This document shows positions 12,600 to 26,544 of a stretch of DNA of 64,000 bases, piece after piece. This stretch comes from Monosporascus cannonballus. Its lineage: Eukaryota > Ascomycota > Sordariomycetes > Xylariales. How positions within the stretch are numbered: position 1 is the first letter of the stretch; every line of letters begins with the position of its first letter. The notes under the pieces were generated by a model. It saw only the letters and a program-made list of their open reading frames with translations. It did no database searches and was not told the DNA's origin. The stretch spans positions 1 through 64,000 of the forward strand of contig QJNS01000286.1 in NCBI GenBank assembly GCA_004154925.1, given 5' to 3'. The translations under genes were made by a program, and so were the position numbers.

Positions 12600-15500
12600 A
12601 AGATTTTCTTAATAATTTTATGCAGACTGATATATTTAAATTCGAACCTTTTATTAAGTTTTTTGTTTCAATATATTTTTTTAACGAGATGCACTATTTT
12701 TTGTTTTTTCGCAAATTGGTTTTTACGTTTTTTATTATAATATTTATTTAATTAATTAAACGTCAATTTTCATTTTGTTTTCATTTTTAATATAATTATT
12801 TAGATTATTTTAACGTGAATATTGCTTTAATATTAATAAATGCGTTGTATGCGTCTTTATACATATAAGATATAAAATTAATTTTGGCGTTTTTTAAAAT
12901 TATTTTAATATTTTTTAAAAATTTATATTATAGGTTATTTATATAATAAAATTCTTATAATTTAACTACTTTACGTATAATTAATGTAAAACTTTAAATG
13001 GTTTTTAAATATTTGATTTAATTGTTTTCTTTATTCGTTTCTTTAAGGTTTAAATGCGTTGAATAATTTATAATTTAAATTAATTTATAATATAAGGTTT
13101 CGCTAATACTTTAAAATAAATATAATTCTTTCATTAAAAATAATTTTACACAATAATCCGTATACGTTAAAGATATATCTGAAAAATATATATGTTATTT
13201 ATTCGGTAGTCGTATTTCTTTATAAAATGAAAAATAAGAACATTTTATAAGTTTATCGACAACTACGAAAATATTATCGTAATATATTTTTGTTATTGGA
13301 TTTTGGGATAAGAGAAATTTAGTAATAAAATCTATAATAATTATAGTTTTTTATGAGGTTTATATTGTTATATTTTGTTTTCATCATGAAGATTATATTA
13401 ATGTCGTATTTCTTGAACTATTGTTTTTTTAAGAAAATAATAAATATGTTAAAGTTGTTTTAAGGTTTTATATATCTCGGAATATTTATATAACTAATGT
13501 TTATATATATAGCGTATTAAATATCTTTAATATTCTTCTAAAATTTGTAATTTGTTTTATTTTATATTGTTTAATAATTTGTTATTATACCTTTTTAGTA
13601 TTTGTTATATATTATATAATTTACTCCTTATTATCGCAATTTAGTGTAGATGTAGGTATTTCGAAGGTAATATTAAAATGATATAATTAATTTTAATTAC
13701 GTTTTGAAAAGAACGCTAGTTATTTACTTAGCGCGTTTATTTTGCCGTTTTCGAAACCTTTTAATAGATAATAACAAAATCGAAATTCGTTATTTTTTTA
13801 GCATATTGTAATTATCGTTTTAGAAGTTTTTTTGAGTTGTAATAAAACGGGTAAAATTTTTAATAACCTGTGTAAGTTTTTATTTAATGAAAATTTTCCT
13901 TTAAAACTGCTTAAACTTTTTTTTAAAAAAAACTATAACAATAACTACGAATTTCTAGTTGAAAATAGTGTAATTAAGTTTTGCTTTTTTTAAAATTTAT
14001 ATGAAAAAGATTTAATACGCTATCACTTATTTTAATACTTCTATTATCCGGTTATAACGTTTGTTGTATTATTTAAAATATTAGTTTTTAATTTAACGGA
14101 ACGTGCTAGATTATATATAATTAATATTAATTTGTTTATAATCACATTCTTAACATTGTAAAGCGGTTTTGTCGTTTATAGCGTTTATTTCAATTTTTGT
14201 TTTAGTAAAGTTATTTAAAGGTATAATGATTTTGTTAAAATTTCATATATATCTTCTATAATAATTAGCAAATTCAAGAAATATCTATATTTTTTAATTA
14301 TAGTTGGCGTTTATTATTCTGTAATTGCAATAATGTTCTAGAATTTCTTTTGATATATGCTAATGTAATAATATATTTTAGATATTTTGTTTTTAGTTTG
14401 TAAAATTAACTTCTTTTTGTATTAATCTATAGTTTAGCATTTTGTAAAACGTTTAAAACCGTATAAATATATCTTACATATACCTTTTCTGTTATCAAAT
14501 AAATAGAAATATCGTCGAGGAAATATACTGTAAAAACGTTAATATAGTTCCGTAACATATAATTTATTATTCGTCAAACAGTTATTAGTACGTTTGTAAG
14601 TATTAGTAGCATAACTAAATATTCAAATAATTTGTATTTTGTTTTTACAGTTGTTTTGCATTCGTAATTTTTTAAATAATAATAATATCTAGCTTGCTGT
14701 AATTAATCATAAATTATAATTTGCCGTTCTTTTTTGGTGCCAAAATAAACAATATCTGACTGGTATTTTCAAAAATTAAATTAATGTTTTGTAATTAAAC
14801 TTTTGAATATTTCTTAAAAACGCGTAAATTTTTTCTGTTAATAGTATAAAAAAGGTAGAATTTCGTTAATAAAACGTTTTAAAAGCGATTTTGTAATTTT
14901 ATAAGTTATATTTTAATAACTTTGCAATAATGTTTCTATTAAAGCCGCCTCTATTTATAATATTATGATAATACATTAATTAAGTCTCTTGATTCACTAA
15001 GTCATTATTATAAATCGTTATTTCAGTACTTCAATTTAATTTAATAGTAACGACAATATATTACTTTTTAATATTTATTTTTTATATTTTGTTCTTTAGC
15101 TAATAAAATCTTTCTCGTATTTTTATACCTATATTCGTTATTGTTTTCGATTAAATATTAAGATATTGTTTTTCTAAAGTTAATATATCGATAAAATCGA
15201 AAACTAATTTTATTTAGCTAATTTCTTTGTTAATTAAAACTTTATATCAATGCATTTATAATTTTCCTAAAATTATATCGGAATTTCTAAATAAAACGAT
15301 ATAGAAATGTATTATTTAACATCGTCCTTTTGTAAAACTTTCGAAACAATTAATTTCGCGGTTAATTTGTCTTTATGGTAAGCAAAATTCTTATTTTCGA
15401 CATTTATAATTATATAAAGTTTTAATTTGCATTTTTGTAACAAATTAAGTTTATTAATAACGTTTAATATGTTATAGATTTTTATTAATAATTTTGTAAT

Positions 15501-17500
15501 CTATTACTAAATACATTAATATATTCCGATTTATATATCTAAGATAATAAAGCTATTAACGGCTTTTATCGTTGCATTTAAAGTTTTTTTGGAAATTCTT
15601 TTAGACTTCTTTTACTTTCTGATATTTTATAGCTTTTATACAAAAACCTTTTTACAATTTTTTTCGAATTTATTAAGTTATTTCTAAGTTTTAGTATATA
15701 GTCCATTAAACTGCTATATTCATCGTGGTTTATTAACGTAGCTGCCCTTTGAATTATCGTAGTCATTTTTTATTTTTTTAATTAAATAATTACTTCGTTT
15801 ATTTGTTATATAACGTCCTATTATGTTACGTTGATGTGATGACGCTGTACGTCTTTTGGATTCTAAGAAATATTCTGTTGTTATACAACGGAAAAGAAAA
15901 AGTCTATTTAATAAGCGCGTAACGCTTGCGTATATATAGTGAAACGGCGGCTTAAAAGAGCTGCTTTGATAGTGCTGTAAAAGTCGGCGTTATCTTTTTA
16001 TACGTTTTAGGTAAAAATATAAAAATCTGTTTTAATACTTTTTTAAGGTTTATAATAATTACTAATTAAAAATAAAAGTTCGTAATAGGTTTTTAATAAT
16101 ACTTTTCTATTATATCTTGACTTAAATATTTGATAAATTTATAATTATATTATTTATAAAAGCTCAAAATATTTTTAAAAGTATTGCTTTTCTTTTAGTC
16201 AATTTTATAAAGTTATTCGTTTATCGATTTCGTCCTATATAGGAATAATTTGTAAATATCGATATTATCGTTTCTTTACTTTGTTTTTTCCAGTTTAAAT
16301 CAAAAAACTAAATCTCATTATATATATATATAATACGTTAATATATAGACTTTTTTCATTCGTTATATATAGGATATTTTTGTTATCCGTAATATATAGC
16401 ATATATTTTACCGTATACGTTTATAACTTTTTCATAAACGATTTCTGTTTATTTCTAATATTTTTAAGTATTTTATAAGACGTTTTATCGTTTTTTAAAT
16501 ATTTTCTAAGCCAATTTCTTAACTTTTCATATATTATATTGAATATTTTACCGTAATTGCCCTTATTTGTAATAGATTTAGATTATATTAATATTTCGCC
16601 TATTTATATTAAATAGATTTTTATTTAAATCGATGAGTATTGTTTTTTTTTAAAAAAAGTGTCCAATTATCTTATTATTAGAGCTTCGTATAGATATTTC
16701 GATAATATTCTATTTCACTATAATTATAACATTTACTTGAGCCTTTGTTTTTACGTTAACTCGTTTCGAACTTTATAAATTCCGATATAATTCTATGTAA
16801 TATAAATAATAGATTTCGTTTTTTTAAAAGTGAAACTCAATATAACTAAATTTTGAGACATATTATCTTTTTTTTCTTTTATTTTTTAAACTGGAGGTTA
16901 TCGATTTTAATTACCTTTGTAATATACTTAACATGACTAAAGGTTCGATTTGAATAATTTTATTTTTTATATTGTCTTTTAATTCTCTATAAAATAAACT
17001 AATAAAAATATAGCCTTCGTTCTTTTCTTATTCGGCCTTAGTTTTAAAGTTTTTAAAGGTAATTACGTATTTAGAACTTAAATTCTGTTTATCGTACCTA
17101 AAAAATGTATTATACTACAGATTGTTTTTCGTCTATGTTGTCGAAATTATTACGTATTTTATTTTCGAAATTAATATACAGATAAAAATTTCGTTAGAAA
17201 ACTTTTTTTATCCGATTCTTTTTTTTCTAGGTAATCTCTTATAACAAGTTCGAACCAGTCGGTCGCATTTCCTATTAAGCAGGTTTTTATTACCAAAACT
17301 TGGTCCGTTATTTCGTTAAAGAGAAAAAAAATCGAAAATAAACGCATACTTAAGTTAAAAATATTTAAAAGTTATCTTTCTTATCATATAGTTCTGGTTT
17401 CTTAAACTTTATCTTAATAAAAAAAGGCTTATATAATTACTATAATTCTAATTTAATTAACTAATTATAACACCATTACCTCGAATTTTCGATTCCTAAT
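12600..17500 (-). pseudogene. Degenerate gag-pol of Gypsy element A
   Basis: Minus-strand translation gives broken stretches of a Gypsy polyprotein in the order gag, reverse transcriptase, RNase H region, integrase. Recognisable pieces are gag LIGNATDWFELVI near 17,230-17,300, RT FLDDISIY around 14,500-14,525, and integrase IYYDNIFVVVDKLIKCSYF near 13,230-13,300. Stops are dense and match CAA/CAG/TGG decay. I could not define the protease or exact domain limits. Confidence 0.75.
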
Positions 17501-17601
17501 TTAAAATTATCAAATAAAAGTTTTTTAAATATTAATCGACATTGTAATAATATTAAATGTTATTTAAATTTAACAATATTACTAAATAAAAACTTATAAC
17601 G

Positions 17602-17990
17602 TATAACGGCCTAAGGTTTAATTAATTATTAAAATTTAATCGTACGAATTTATATTAATAAAAATATCTTATAAAATCAAACAATAAAACAATATAATTA
17701 CGATTCGTAATGATAAAAATATTTTGGGTAGCGAATTGTTCTTGCAAGTTAATACTGTTTAAACTATGGAATTAACGAACGTATATATTTTGTTCCTAGT
17801 TTAAGATGTTTAAAGGGCTTAACTTCTTAAGCTCCCTAAGTCTTCTAATCCTTCTATGCTACTCAAAGACCTCAAAAAGCCAAGGCTCCTAAGAGCCTTA
17901 AGCCTGTCACGTAATCTGTTCTCGTATCGGGTTTTTCGCTTTCCTTGGTCCGACCGTCGCTAGGCTTGCCAAGCTTGTTTTCTTATGACA
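17602..17990 (-). repeat. Right (5') LTR of Gypsy element A
   Basis: Begins TATAACGGCCTAAGG and ends CTTATGACA, the expected CA terminus, next to target duplication TTCCG at 17,991-17,995. The part 17,790-17,980 is strikingly less mutated than the rest of the element and than the matching part of the left LTR. Confidence 0.8.
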
Positions 17991-17995
17991 TTCCG

Positions 17996-20223
17996 ACGTT
18001 AAATATATATTTTCTTTTAATATAATAATAATAACATATTCCCAATGATTAATGTATTATGTTAATAATGTTAAATATTTTCTATTATTTAAAATTCAAG
18101 TTTGATATATAATTATTTATTCGATTATTGGATATCGAAAGCAGAGGTTTTTTTAGCTTAATATTATAAAAATAGCGTTTATATATTATATACTACAAGA
18201 TTTCTTTTAAATTTATAATGTTAAAGAAAATAATAAAGTTAATATGTTTTTTATTTTATTAATATTAATAAAGTTGTAATTAAATAAAAATAATTTGAAA
18301 TGTTAGCGTTTGATTTACACAACAAAAATTAAAAATATATCGTAATTAAATTTATTGTTAATTAATTGACATTTTATGTATTATTAAATTTAATATCTTA
18401 TTATAAGTTTACTTACACATTATATAATAATATACCGAATTATGTTATTTATGATACAATAATAATTTATAAATATTAAATTAAATCTTTAAAAGTTATA
18501 TAAAATGTATTTGAATTTAACTTATATTTTTCGACCTAGGCGAAATATATAAAAAATTATTATACGATATAACTTCTACGATAAATACTATATCCAATAT
18601 TTTCGAATACGATAATTGCTTTACAGTTTTTACGATTAAGATAAATTACATCTTGGTTCTACAAAGCCTTACTTTAAAGCCGACTAATAGTTGTCGACAA
18701 GCTTTTATTTATATAAACCTTATCTTCGTTATAATATATTTTAATATATTTATTTATATATTTTTAAATTATAAATATTACCGATATGTTATTCAGTTAT
18801 ACTATCTTACTAAATAAACTTAATAGAATTGTTTCAAATTCTATAATATTTAATAATATCTTTTTTGTTTCATGAATTCAAGTATTATTAATAATAAAAC
18901 TGAATTGATATCTTTTAATATTACGTTTTTTAGAAATACTTATTTCAGTTTTTATATTTAGATTTCGTTATATACTAATTATATATTTATTATTTTTAGC
19001 AAAATAATAGTTAAACAAGTTAACAACAACTTTGTATTAAATCTTCAGCGTTATTTAACTAAAATAAATTATATATACACTTTTCTTTCGTCAATTGTTC
19101 GTTTTACATTATTTTAATTATTGAAAAAGATGATATTTTATACGGTAATAAATTATTAATCTTGTATAACTGTATTATTATTTTCAAATTAAAAACAACT
19201 GCTTTTTATTTGGTAATTGTAACATCAATTAGTATTTTTCTTTTTTTACAACTTTAACAAATTAAAAACTCTGTTTAAAAAACTGGCCGATTTTTCAAAT
19301 AAAAGAGTTTTACTTTCGTTCGATTTTATTCGATAATATAAAAGCCGTTTTTGGAAAACTTTCCTCTTTTTCTTACTTAAATTAAGTATTTTAAATATTA
19401 TTTTTCGTTAAGTTGTTATAATTATATAGGCCTTCGTATATTTATTTATATTTTGAAATTTGTATTCTGTAATATCTATCTTTAATAGTTAGCGGTTTAT
19501 ATACGTTTGATTTCTTAATAATATTAGCCGGCTATTTTTAAAAATATCTTTATATAAATATTTCAATGTGTAAATATATCTGTAAATAATAATAAAAATA
19601 ACATATTAACTTAAATATATTTCGCTTAAGTTAAGCGGAATTTTTTAACTTTTTAAAAATAAAATTTTAAAATTATATAGAAATATATCGATATTTCGTT
19701 ATGTTATTTTATCTTTTTTCAACAAGTTTTAAGAAACTTGATTTATATTTTTTTTAAATCACAGTAACCCTTTTGTTCGGCAAAATATAACATTTACAAT
19801 AACGTCTTCATTTTTATAGATTATTTTAGTAGATTTTTTATTTAAATTATAATAATCTTTTTTCTATAATTAATAGCTATATATCGTGTTTAATAGCTGG
19901 GTTCTACGGTGATTTTGATTTTTATAATTTATATAACTTCATATTTTTCACTTATATGTTAAAAATTGTTTGTTAAATATTTTCTTCGAATATTTTAATA
20001 ATTTCAAAAATTTCTATATGTGTTATAAATAGTACTTATTCGTAATTAATTTCGTTAAACGGTTTTCTTTATTTAATCGTATTCCAGTTATATGATAAAT
20101 ACTTTCCGCTTTTTAGTTTTAAATAAGTCTTCTATGTTTTTTAAAAAATTTAGTTGTAAATGCATTAAAATTCATCGTTAAAAATAGTTATATCTTTAAC
20201 TGTATTCCCAGCTCGTACCTGTT
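17996..20223. other. AT-rich spacer between Gypsy elements A and B
   Basis: Degraded A/T-rich DNA. Apart from the inverted copy of repeat R1 at 18,538-18,720, I see no gene, LTR or inverted repeat in it. Readings on either strand are closed by dense stops. Confidence 0.5.
18538..18720 (-). repeat. Dispersed repeat family R1, copy 2 (inverted)
   Basis: The reverse complement contains AGTCGGCTTTAAAGTAAGG, then TTCGAAAATATTGGATATAG and TATCGTAGAAGTTATATCGT. These match copy 1 (2,905-3,090) and copy 5 (58,728-58,925) with mainly transition differences. Confidence 0.6.
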
Positions 20224-20228
20224 TAAAC
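20224..20228. repeat. 5-bp target-site duplication of Gypsy element B, left
   Basis: TAAAC before the left LTR. The identical TAAAC follows the right LTR at 26,972-26,976. This perfect duplication fixes both ends of element B. Confidence 0.8.
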
Positions 20229-20619
20229 TGTGACGGCTAGGAGGTTTAACCAACTATTACACCTTAGTCGTACGGGTTTATGTTAGCAGGAGTATCGTGG
20301 AAATCTAAGTAATAAATATAGTAATTATGTTACGTTTCATAATACCAAAAGTGCCTTAGGTAACGATATTATATTGCAAACGATTAATATTAATAAAAAT
20401 TATAAATTAAAATTATTTAAATTATAGAAATATTAAGTATTTTATATTTAATTTTTTTATTCTGTCGAACCTGGCTTTATAGATTTTATGATCGATTTTG
20501 TCGAACCTGGCTTTATAGGCTTTACGATTGATCCTATCGAGCTATTACGTAATTTGACCTATATAGCTTAATTATTTATTGCGACCGTTTTCGAGGCCGT
20601 AATTTGTTAGGTTATAATA
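20229..20619 (-). repeat. Left (3') LTR of Gypsy element B
   Basis: Begins TGTGACGGCTAGGAGGTTTA and ends GGTTATAATA. It contains two copies of a 36-bp direct repeat with the core GGCTTTATAGGCTTTACGAT at about 20,461-20,542. It aligns with 26,545-26,971, which has three copies. Confidence 0.85.
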
Positions 20620-20760
20620 CGATTTCTTTTCCGTAATTTTCGCCCCGAAGATTTTTTTGTAAGTTTTCCTTTTGTTATTATGTTAGGTCGTATTAAAAAA
20701 ATTAATTAATAAAAAAAGAAGGAACGAAATAATTTGCTTAAATTAATTACTTTTCGAATT

Positions 20761-21261
20761 ATGGATGTGCCTGTAGGTTCTTATTATGTTCGTCGCGGAT
20801 TGTTATTTTGTCGTGTCTTTTCGTCGGAGTTTTCCAGGTACGAAGAATGCGTAATGCGGAATTAAGGCCTTTTTAACGTTAACGGTTTTTTTATTTCTTA
20901 ATTTGAAAAGTTCGTTTTTAATTATCTTAAGGTTGAAACAAAATTTGAAAAGGTCGAGGAAAAAGCGGAATAGGCGCAGGCTAAAGTTGATCGTTTTCGA
21001 AAATAAAAAAAATTATGGGCCGATTGTGTAGTACGTATATTATTTCGTGGGTTTCGGTCTTTAAAGAAGTTGGATAAGTTGGAACGTTAAGAAAAATAGG
21101 CCGAACTGGAGGCTGCTAAGGTTATAACAGCGGAGGCCGTATTTCCTTTCGACTAGTCCAACCTGGAGTTTATAAATTAATCGTTTATTAATTGAGGAAT
21201 TTTCGATTTTGCCGATTTCGGCGTTATCGGTAAAAGTTTTTTAATAGGCGTTAGGCGTTAA
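20761..21261 (+). pseudogene. Antisense accessory ORF remnant in Gypsy element B (best readable copy)
   Basis: From ATG 20,761 the plus strand, opposite to gag-pol, reads through residual cysteines (a CRVFSSEFSRYEEC-like stretch). A long charged coiled-coil segment follows (KFEKVEEKAE, LKKLDKLER, AELEAAK), then VFPFD-stop-SNLEF, ending at TAA 21,259-21,261. Most internal stops are one C-to-T or G-to-A step from Gln or Trp codons, so the undamaged form was probably a continuous frame. Counterparts lie at the same relative place in elements A and C. The fold would be an N-terminal Cys-containing segment plus a coiled coil. The function is unknown, and an intron in the original cannot be excluded. 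Confidence 0.65.
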
Positions 21262-21499
21262 TAAGGTTTTTGGCGAATTTCTAGATATTTTCAGAATTTA
21301 GGTATTTTTTTTTATTTGATTAGGTATTAGGTAAATCCGTTTTATTTTCGTATATCGAGGATTTTTTCCATTTCATATATTTATTCGTTTTTCACCTTTA
21401 CGTCGTTTTATGCCGTATGTACCCTAATTATATCCGTTATTAAGTAAAAAAACGTAAAAAAAATTAAAATTTTTAATAAAAATTCGAATTAGTAATTAT

Positions 21500-24400
21500 T
21501 TTCTAAGATTTTTTTGGCGATTTTATATGGATCGATATATTTAAAATTGAACTTTTTATTAGGTCTCTTTATTTAAATATTTTTTATAATAAGGAAAATT
21601 ATTTTTCTCTTTTCGAAAGTTGGTTTTTTTAACTCTTTTAATTATAATATTTATTTATTTGATTTCGTATAAATTTTAGTTCCGTTTTTATTTTTTAATT
21701 TATCTATCGTAATTATTTTAATGTAAAGATTATTTTGATATTAATTGGGCTATCGTTACGTATTGTTTTATAAATTTTTGAAATAAAGGTAAAATTTACG
21801 TTCGCTAATATTATCTTAATATTTTCGTAATAGTTGATATAATAAATTAATTGCGTAATTAGTAATTTTTTAATTTAATTATTATGTTCGTAATTTATGC
21901 AATATCGTATGTAAATTTCCAAAGTTTGGTTTATTCGTTTTATTTATTTATCCGTTTAAAGTTTAAACGCGTTAAATAATTTATAATTTAAGCCGATTTA
22001 TATTATTAGGCCTCGTTAAAACTTAAATGCAAATATGGATCCTTTATTTGAAATAATTTCTATAAGTAATCCGTATATATTGAAAATATATTTAAAGAAA
22101 ATATAAGCTATTTGTTCGACGTTTATATCTTCGTAATATAATAAAAAATAAGAAAATTTCGTAAATTGGTTAACGATTACGAAAATATTATCGTAATATA
22201 TTCCTATAGCTGCATTTTTTTGATATAGAAAGTTTAATAATACAATTAAATATAATTAAATATTATAGTCGTTTTACGATTAGTAATAGCTGTAACTTTT
22301 TGTATGGTTTATATCGTCAAATCTTTATTCTAATGCAAATATCGCATTATCGTATGATTTTCTATATCGTTAATTTCATTTTTTAAAAAAAATATATACG
22401 TTAAAGTCGTTCGAAGGTTTTATAAATCTCTGGATATTCGTATAACTGATATTCGTATATTTTTCGTATTAGATTTTTTTAATATTTTTTTAAAATTTAT
22501 ATTTTGTTCGTTTTTTAGTTTTTTTAGAAAATTATTATTATATTATTAAATTTTCTAGTATATATCGAAAGGTATTATTCGAATTATTACAATTTGTCGT
22601 AAACGTAAATATTCTTTCATGGTAATATCCAAAATTATATAGTTAATTTTAATTAATTTTTCTTTAAAGTTTAATTGTTTATTTAGGGCATTTATTTTGC
22701 TATTTTTTGAATTTTTCCTATAGATAATAACGAAGTCGAAATTCGCCAATTTTTTCGCGTAACGAAATTATCGTTTTATAAGTTTTTTAGTTATAATAAA
22801 TCGGGTAAAATTTTAATAATCTGTATAAACTTTAACATAATATAAATTTCCCTTTAAAAAATACCTAAATTTTCGAAATGCTATAATAATAACCATAAAT
22901 TCCTTATTTAAAATACCGTAATTAAATTCGATTTTTTTAATTTATACGAAAAAATATAATGAGATATAATTTGCCTTAATTATTTCGTTATTCGATTATT
23001 ACGTTTAACGCGTAATCCGAAATATCGGTTTTTAATTTAACGGGGCCGTTTAAATCGTATATAATTAGTATTAATTCGTTAATATTTACATATTTAATAT
23101 TCTGAAATGCTTTTTCCGTATTTAACGTTTATTTGAACTTTTTTTTCGTAAAATTCGTTGAAGGTATAATTATTTTACTAAAGTTTCGAATAAACTTTTT
23201 ATAATAATTAACGAATCCAAAAAATACCTGAACTTTCTTAACTGTTATTAATATTTGCTATTTTTTAATTACAGCGATTTTCTTAGGATTTATCTTAATA
23301 TGTCCTAAAGTAATAATATATCTTAAATATTTTATTTTTTACTTATAAAACTAATATTTTTTTGTATTAATAAGTAATTTTACGTTCTGTAAAACTTAAA
23401 AAACCTTATAAACGTACTTTGCGTATGTTTTTTTATTTCCGAAAAAATAAAAATACTGTTAAAATAACAGATAACGAAAATATCAAAATATTCTCGTAAT
23501 ATATAATTTATCATTTGTTAAAAAATTACTGGTACGTTCGTAAATCCCATTAACGTAACCAAATATTTAAATAATCCGTATTTCGTTTTAAAAATTATTT
23601 TCTATTCGTATCTTTTTTTGATTTTAATAAGGTTATATTTATTTTGAAAATCGAATATTATAAATTATTTAGTTCCGTAAAATGGTTTTTTTATTTCCGT
23701 AATCAAGGGTAATAATATTTAATTCTTAATAATAATATTTTTTAATTGTCGATAATTAATTATAAGTTATAATTTTTTTGGAGTACGAAAAATATCGGAT
23801 ATTTTAGTAATAATTTCAAAAATCGAATTTATTCTTTTTATAACCTATTTTCTAGGTATTTTTTTAAAAAGTATATAATTTATTTCCGCTAAAGTGGTAT
23901 ATAAGGTAAAATTTCGTTAAAGATTTTTCTTTAAAAATTATTTCGTAATTTTATTCGTTATATTTTGATAATTTCGTATTAAGCTTCTTTTTGAAAAATT
24001 GCTTATATCAATAATAATGTAATAATATATTAATTAAATTTTTTAACTTTTACGGTTATTATTCTTATTATTTTAAATTATTATTTAACTACCTTAATTT
24101 CTCTTTAATAATAATAACGATACGTCGTATTTTTTAATGTCCGTTTTTTTTATGTTTTATCCTTTTTGGTAGTAAAGTTTTTATCCTATCCTTATGCCTA
24201 TATTTATCGTTATTATCGATCGAATATTAAGATTTGAAATTTTCCTTTTTTATCTGTTAATAAAATAAAAAGTAAACTTTATCTAGTTAATTTTTTCATT
24301 AATTAAGATTTCGTATTAACTTATTTATAATAATCTTAATATTATATCGTAATCTCCAAATAAAACGATATCGAAATTAATTATTTAATATTATTTTTAA

Positions 24401-26450
24401 TTAAAAATCTCGAAATAATTAATTTCGCGTATAATTTTTTCATTATCGTAAGCAAATTCCTAATTTTCGACATTTGTCGTTATATAAGGTTTGAACTTAT
24501 ATTTTTATAGCAATTTAAGCTTATTAATTATATTTAATGCAATAAAATTGTTACTTAAAGTTCCGTAATCCATTATTACAATATAATAATACGTTCCGAT
24601 TCGTATATCCAAAATAATAAAATTATTAACGTTTTTTATTATTACGTTTAAACCCTTTTTTAGGAATTCCTTTTAATTTTTTAAGTTTCGTTATTTTGCG
24701 GTTTTTTTATAAATAACTTTTTTCTTTTAATTTTTATTCGCATTTATCGAACTTTACTTATTTTTTTATTTAATACGTTAAGTTGTTATATTTGTCGTTA
24801 TTATCGGCCTACTATTTTTTCGAAATATTTTAATTATTCCTAATTTTATTTCAGTTTTTCTGTTTATCGAATAAATTATTTTCTTTTATTTCTAATTATA
24901 TTTTATTATGCGTTATTTTAATTATTATTTTAAACATTTTTTATAAATTGATATATTTTTTTCTTAATAACGTTTTTTATAAGGGCTTGTAATAAATATT
25001 AATTAAAAATAAAGGTCCGTAATAACTTTTTGATAATGTTTTTTATCGTACGTTAAATCAATTTTTTTTTGTTTAGTAATTATATTATCCATAATAACAA
25101 AAAGGGTTTTCCTGCGGGTACTGCTTTTTTTCGAGCCAGCTTTTTGCTTCGGCCAGCTATTAGATATTTTCTAGACCTATAGTTTAACAATATTAATACC
25201 ATTATTTATCGTTTTTGTTATTTCCGGTACGGTTTAAAAAATCGAATTCCTTATAATACATACGGGTAATTCGTTCGTAAATATGTTATTTTTATTTTTC
25301 GTAATTGGGATATTCTCGTCGTAAATAATATATGGCGTATATTTTGCCGTATTAATTAAGGTTTTTGGACAAACTTTTTCTATTTAATTTTGGTATTCGC
25401 ATAATTACTTTTGTAATATTTTTAGTATGCTCGCGATATCTGTTAAATTAGCTTTTTAACTTTTGGTATTTTTTGTCGATTTTTTTATTGCGATAATCCT
25501 TATTAAACCTTTTGCTATAAAGGGCTTGGTATATATTTGGCTTGGATTATATTAATAATTTTATTATCGTTTTCTTAATTATTCCTAATTTATTTTTCCG
25601 ATATAGATATCTAATTATTTTATTATAATTTCTTGGGTTTCTTGTATTTATAGGCCTTATATTCTATTTTATCATAATTAAAATATTTAATTTGGCTTTA
25701 GTTTTATCTGTAGATAACGCTAAATTCCATAAGTTCTGGCGCCGTTTTATAAGAAACAAAGGGCGCGTCTCCTTTTTTCTCCTGGTTGAATTTATTATAC
25801 CCTAATTATAAGGCATATTGTCTCTTTTTTTTTGCTATTTTTCAAATTGTTAATTGTCGATTTTAATTACCTTTATAATATATTAATTTAAGATAATTAA
25901 TCGTTTAATTCAAATAATTTTATTTTTTACACTATTTTTTAAACTCCTATAAAATATGTCGATAAAAATATCGGCTTTATCGTTTTCTTATCCGGCCTTA
26001 ACCGCAAAATTTTTAAAAATTACGGCGTACTTAAATGCAAATTTCTTATCAAAATTACAAAAATTACTAGGCCGCATATTGTTTTTTTATTTAGATTACC
26101 GAAATTATTACGTATTTTATTTTCGAAATTAATATAAAGTAAAAATTTTTTATTAATAATTTTTTTATATAAACTTTTTATTTTTAGAAAATTTCTAATA
26201 ATATGTTTAAATTAATTAACCGTATTTTCCGTTAAAAATGCTTTTATTACTAAGACCTTATCCTCCGGGTTGTTAAAGTTCAGAAAGTAAAAATAAATTC
26301 GTGCCTAAATTAAAAAGGTTTAAAGGTTATTTTTCCTATCGTAAGGTTCCGGCTTCTTAGGCTTTATGCGAACGAAAAAGGTTTAAGCAAATAGCATAAC
26401 CTTAATTTATCAGATTTCTTTTTCCAGTTCCAGAATTCGAGCCTAAAGCT
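21500..26450 (-). pseudogene. Degenerate gag-pol of Gypsy element B
   Basis: Fragments of a Gypsy polyprotein on the minus strand. Gag is represented near 26,200-26,260 by VLVIKAFLTENTVN-stop-F, parallel to the gag DWFE region of element A with Trp decayed to stop. The RT palm motif is mutated, and the integrase core is near 22,000-22,260. No frame remains open over a domain length; the 64-codon frame at 22,555-22,749 is an accidental gap between stops within pol. Confidence 0.75.
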
Positions 26451-26544
26451 GTTAAATAAAAGTTTCCTAAACGCTGGTCGACATTTTAATAATATTAAAT
26501 ATTGCTTAAAATCTAACGGTACTGTTAAACAAAAACTTGTAACG

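Larger units (their letters stand above)
11189..17990 (-). mobile_element. Ty3/Gypsy LTR retrotransposon copy A, RIP-inactivated
   Basis: A 6.8 kb element bounded by related LTRs and a 5-bp target duplication, with gag-pol on the minus strand. Read from right to left there are the 5' LTR (17,602-17,990), gag remains with a DWFE motif near 17,250, reverse transcriptase remains with FLDD for the catalytic YLDD at 14,511-14,522, and integrase core remains near 12,900-13,400. The integrase piece reads as the usual Gypsy core around YYDNIFVVVDKL. The 3' LTR is 11,189-11,578. An extra ORF on the plus strand lies between integrase and the 3' LTR. Every frame is interrupted by stops of RIP type. The internal region is homologous to element B along its whole length, but the LTRs differ, so A and B are sister subfamilies. 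No intact protein can be made. Confidence 0.85.
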
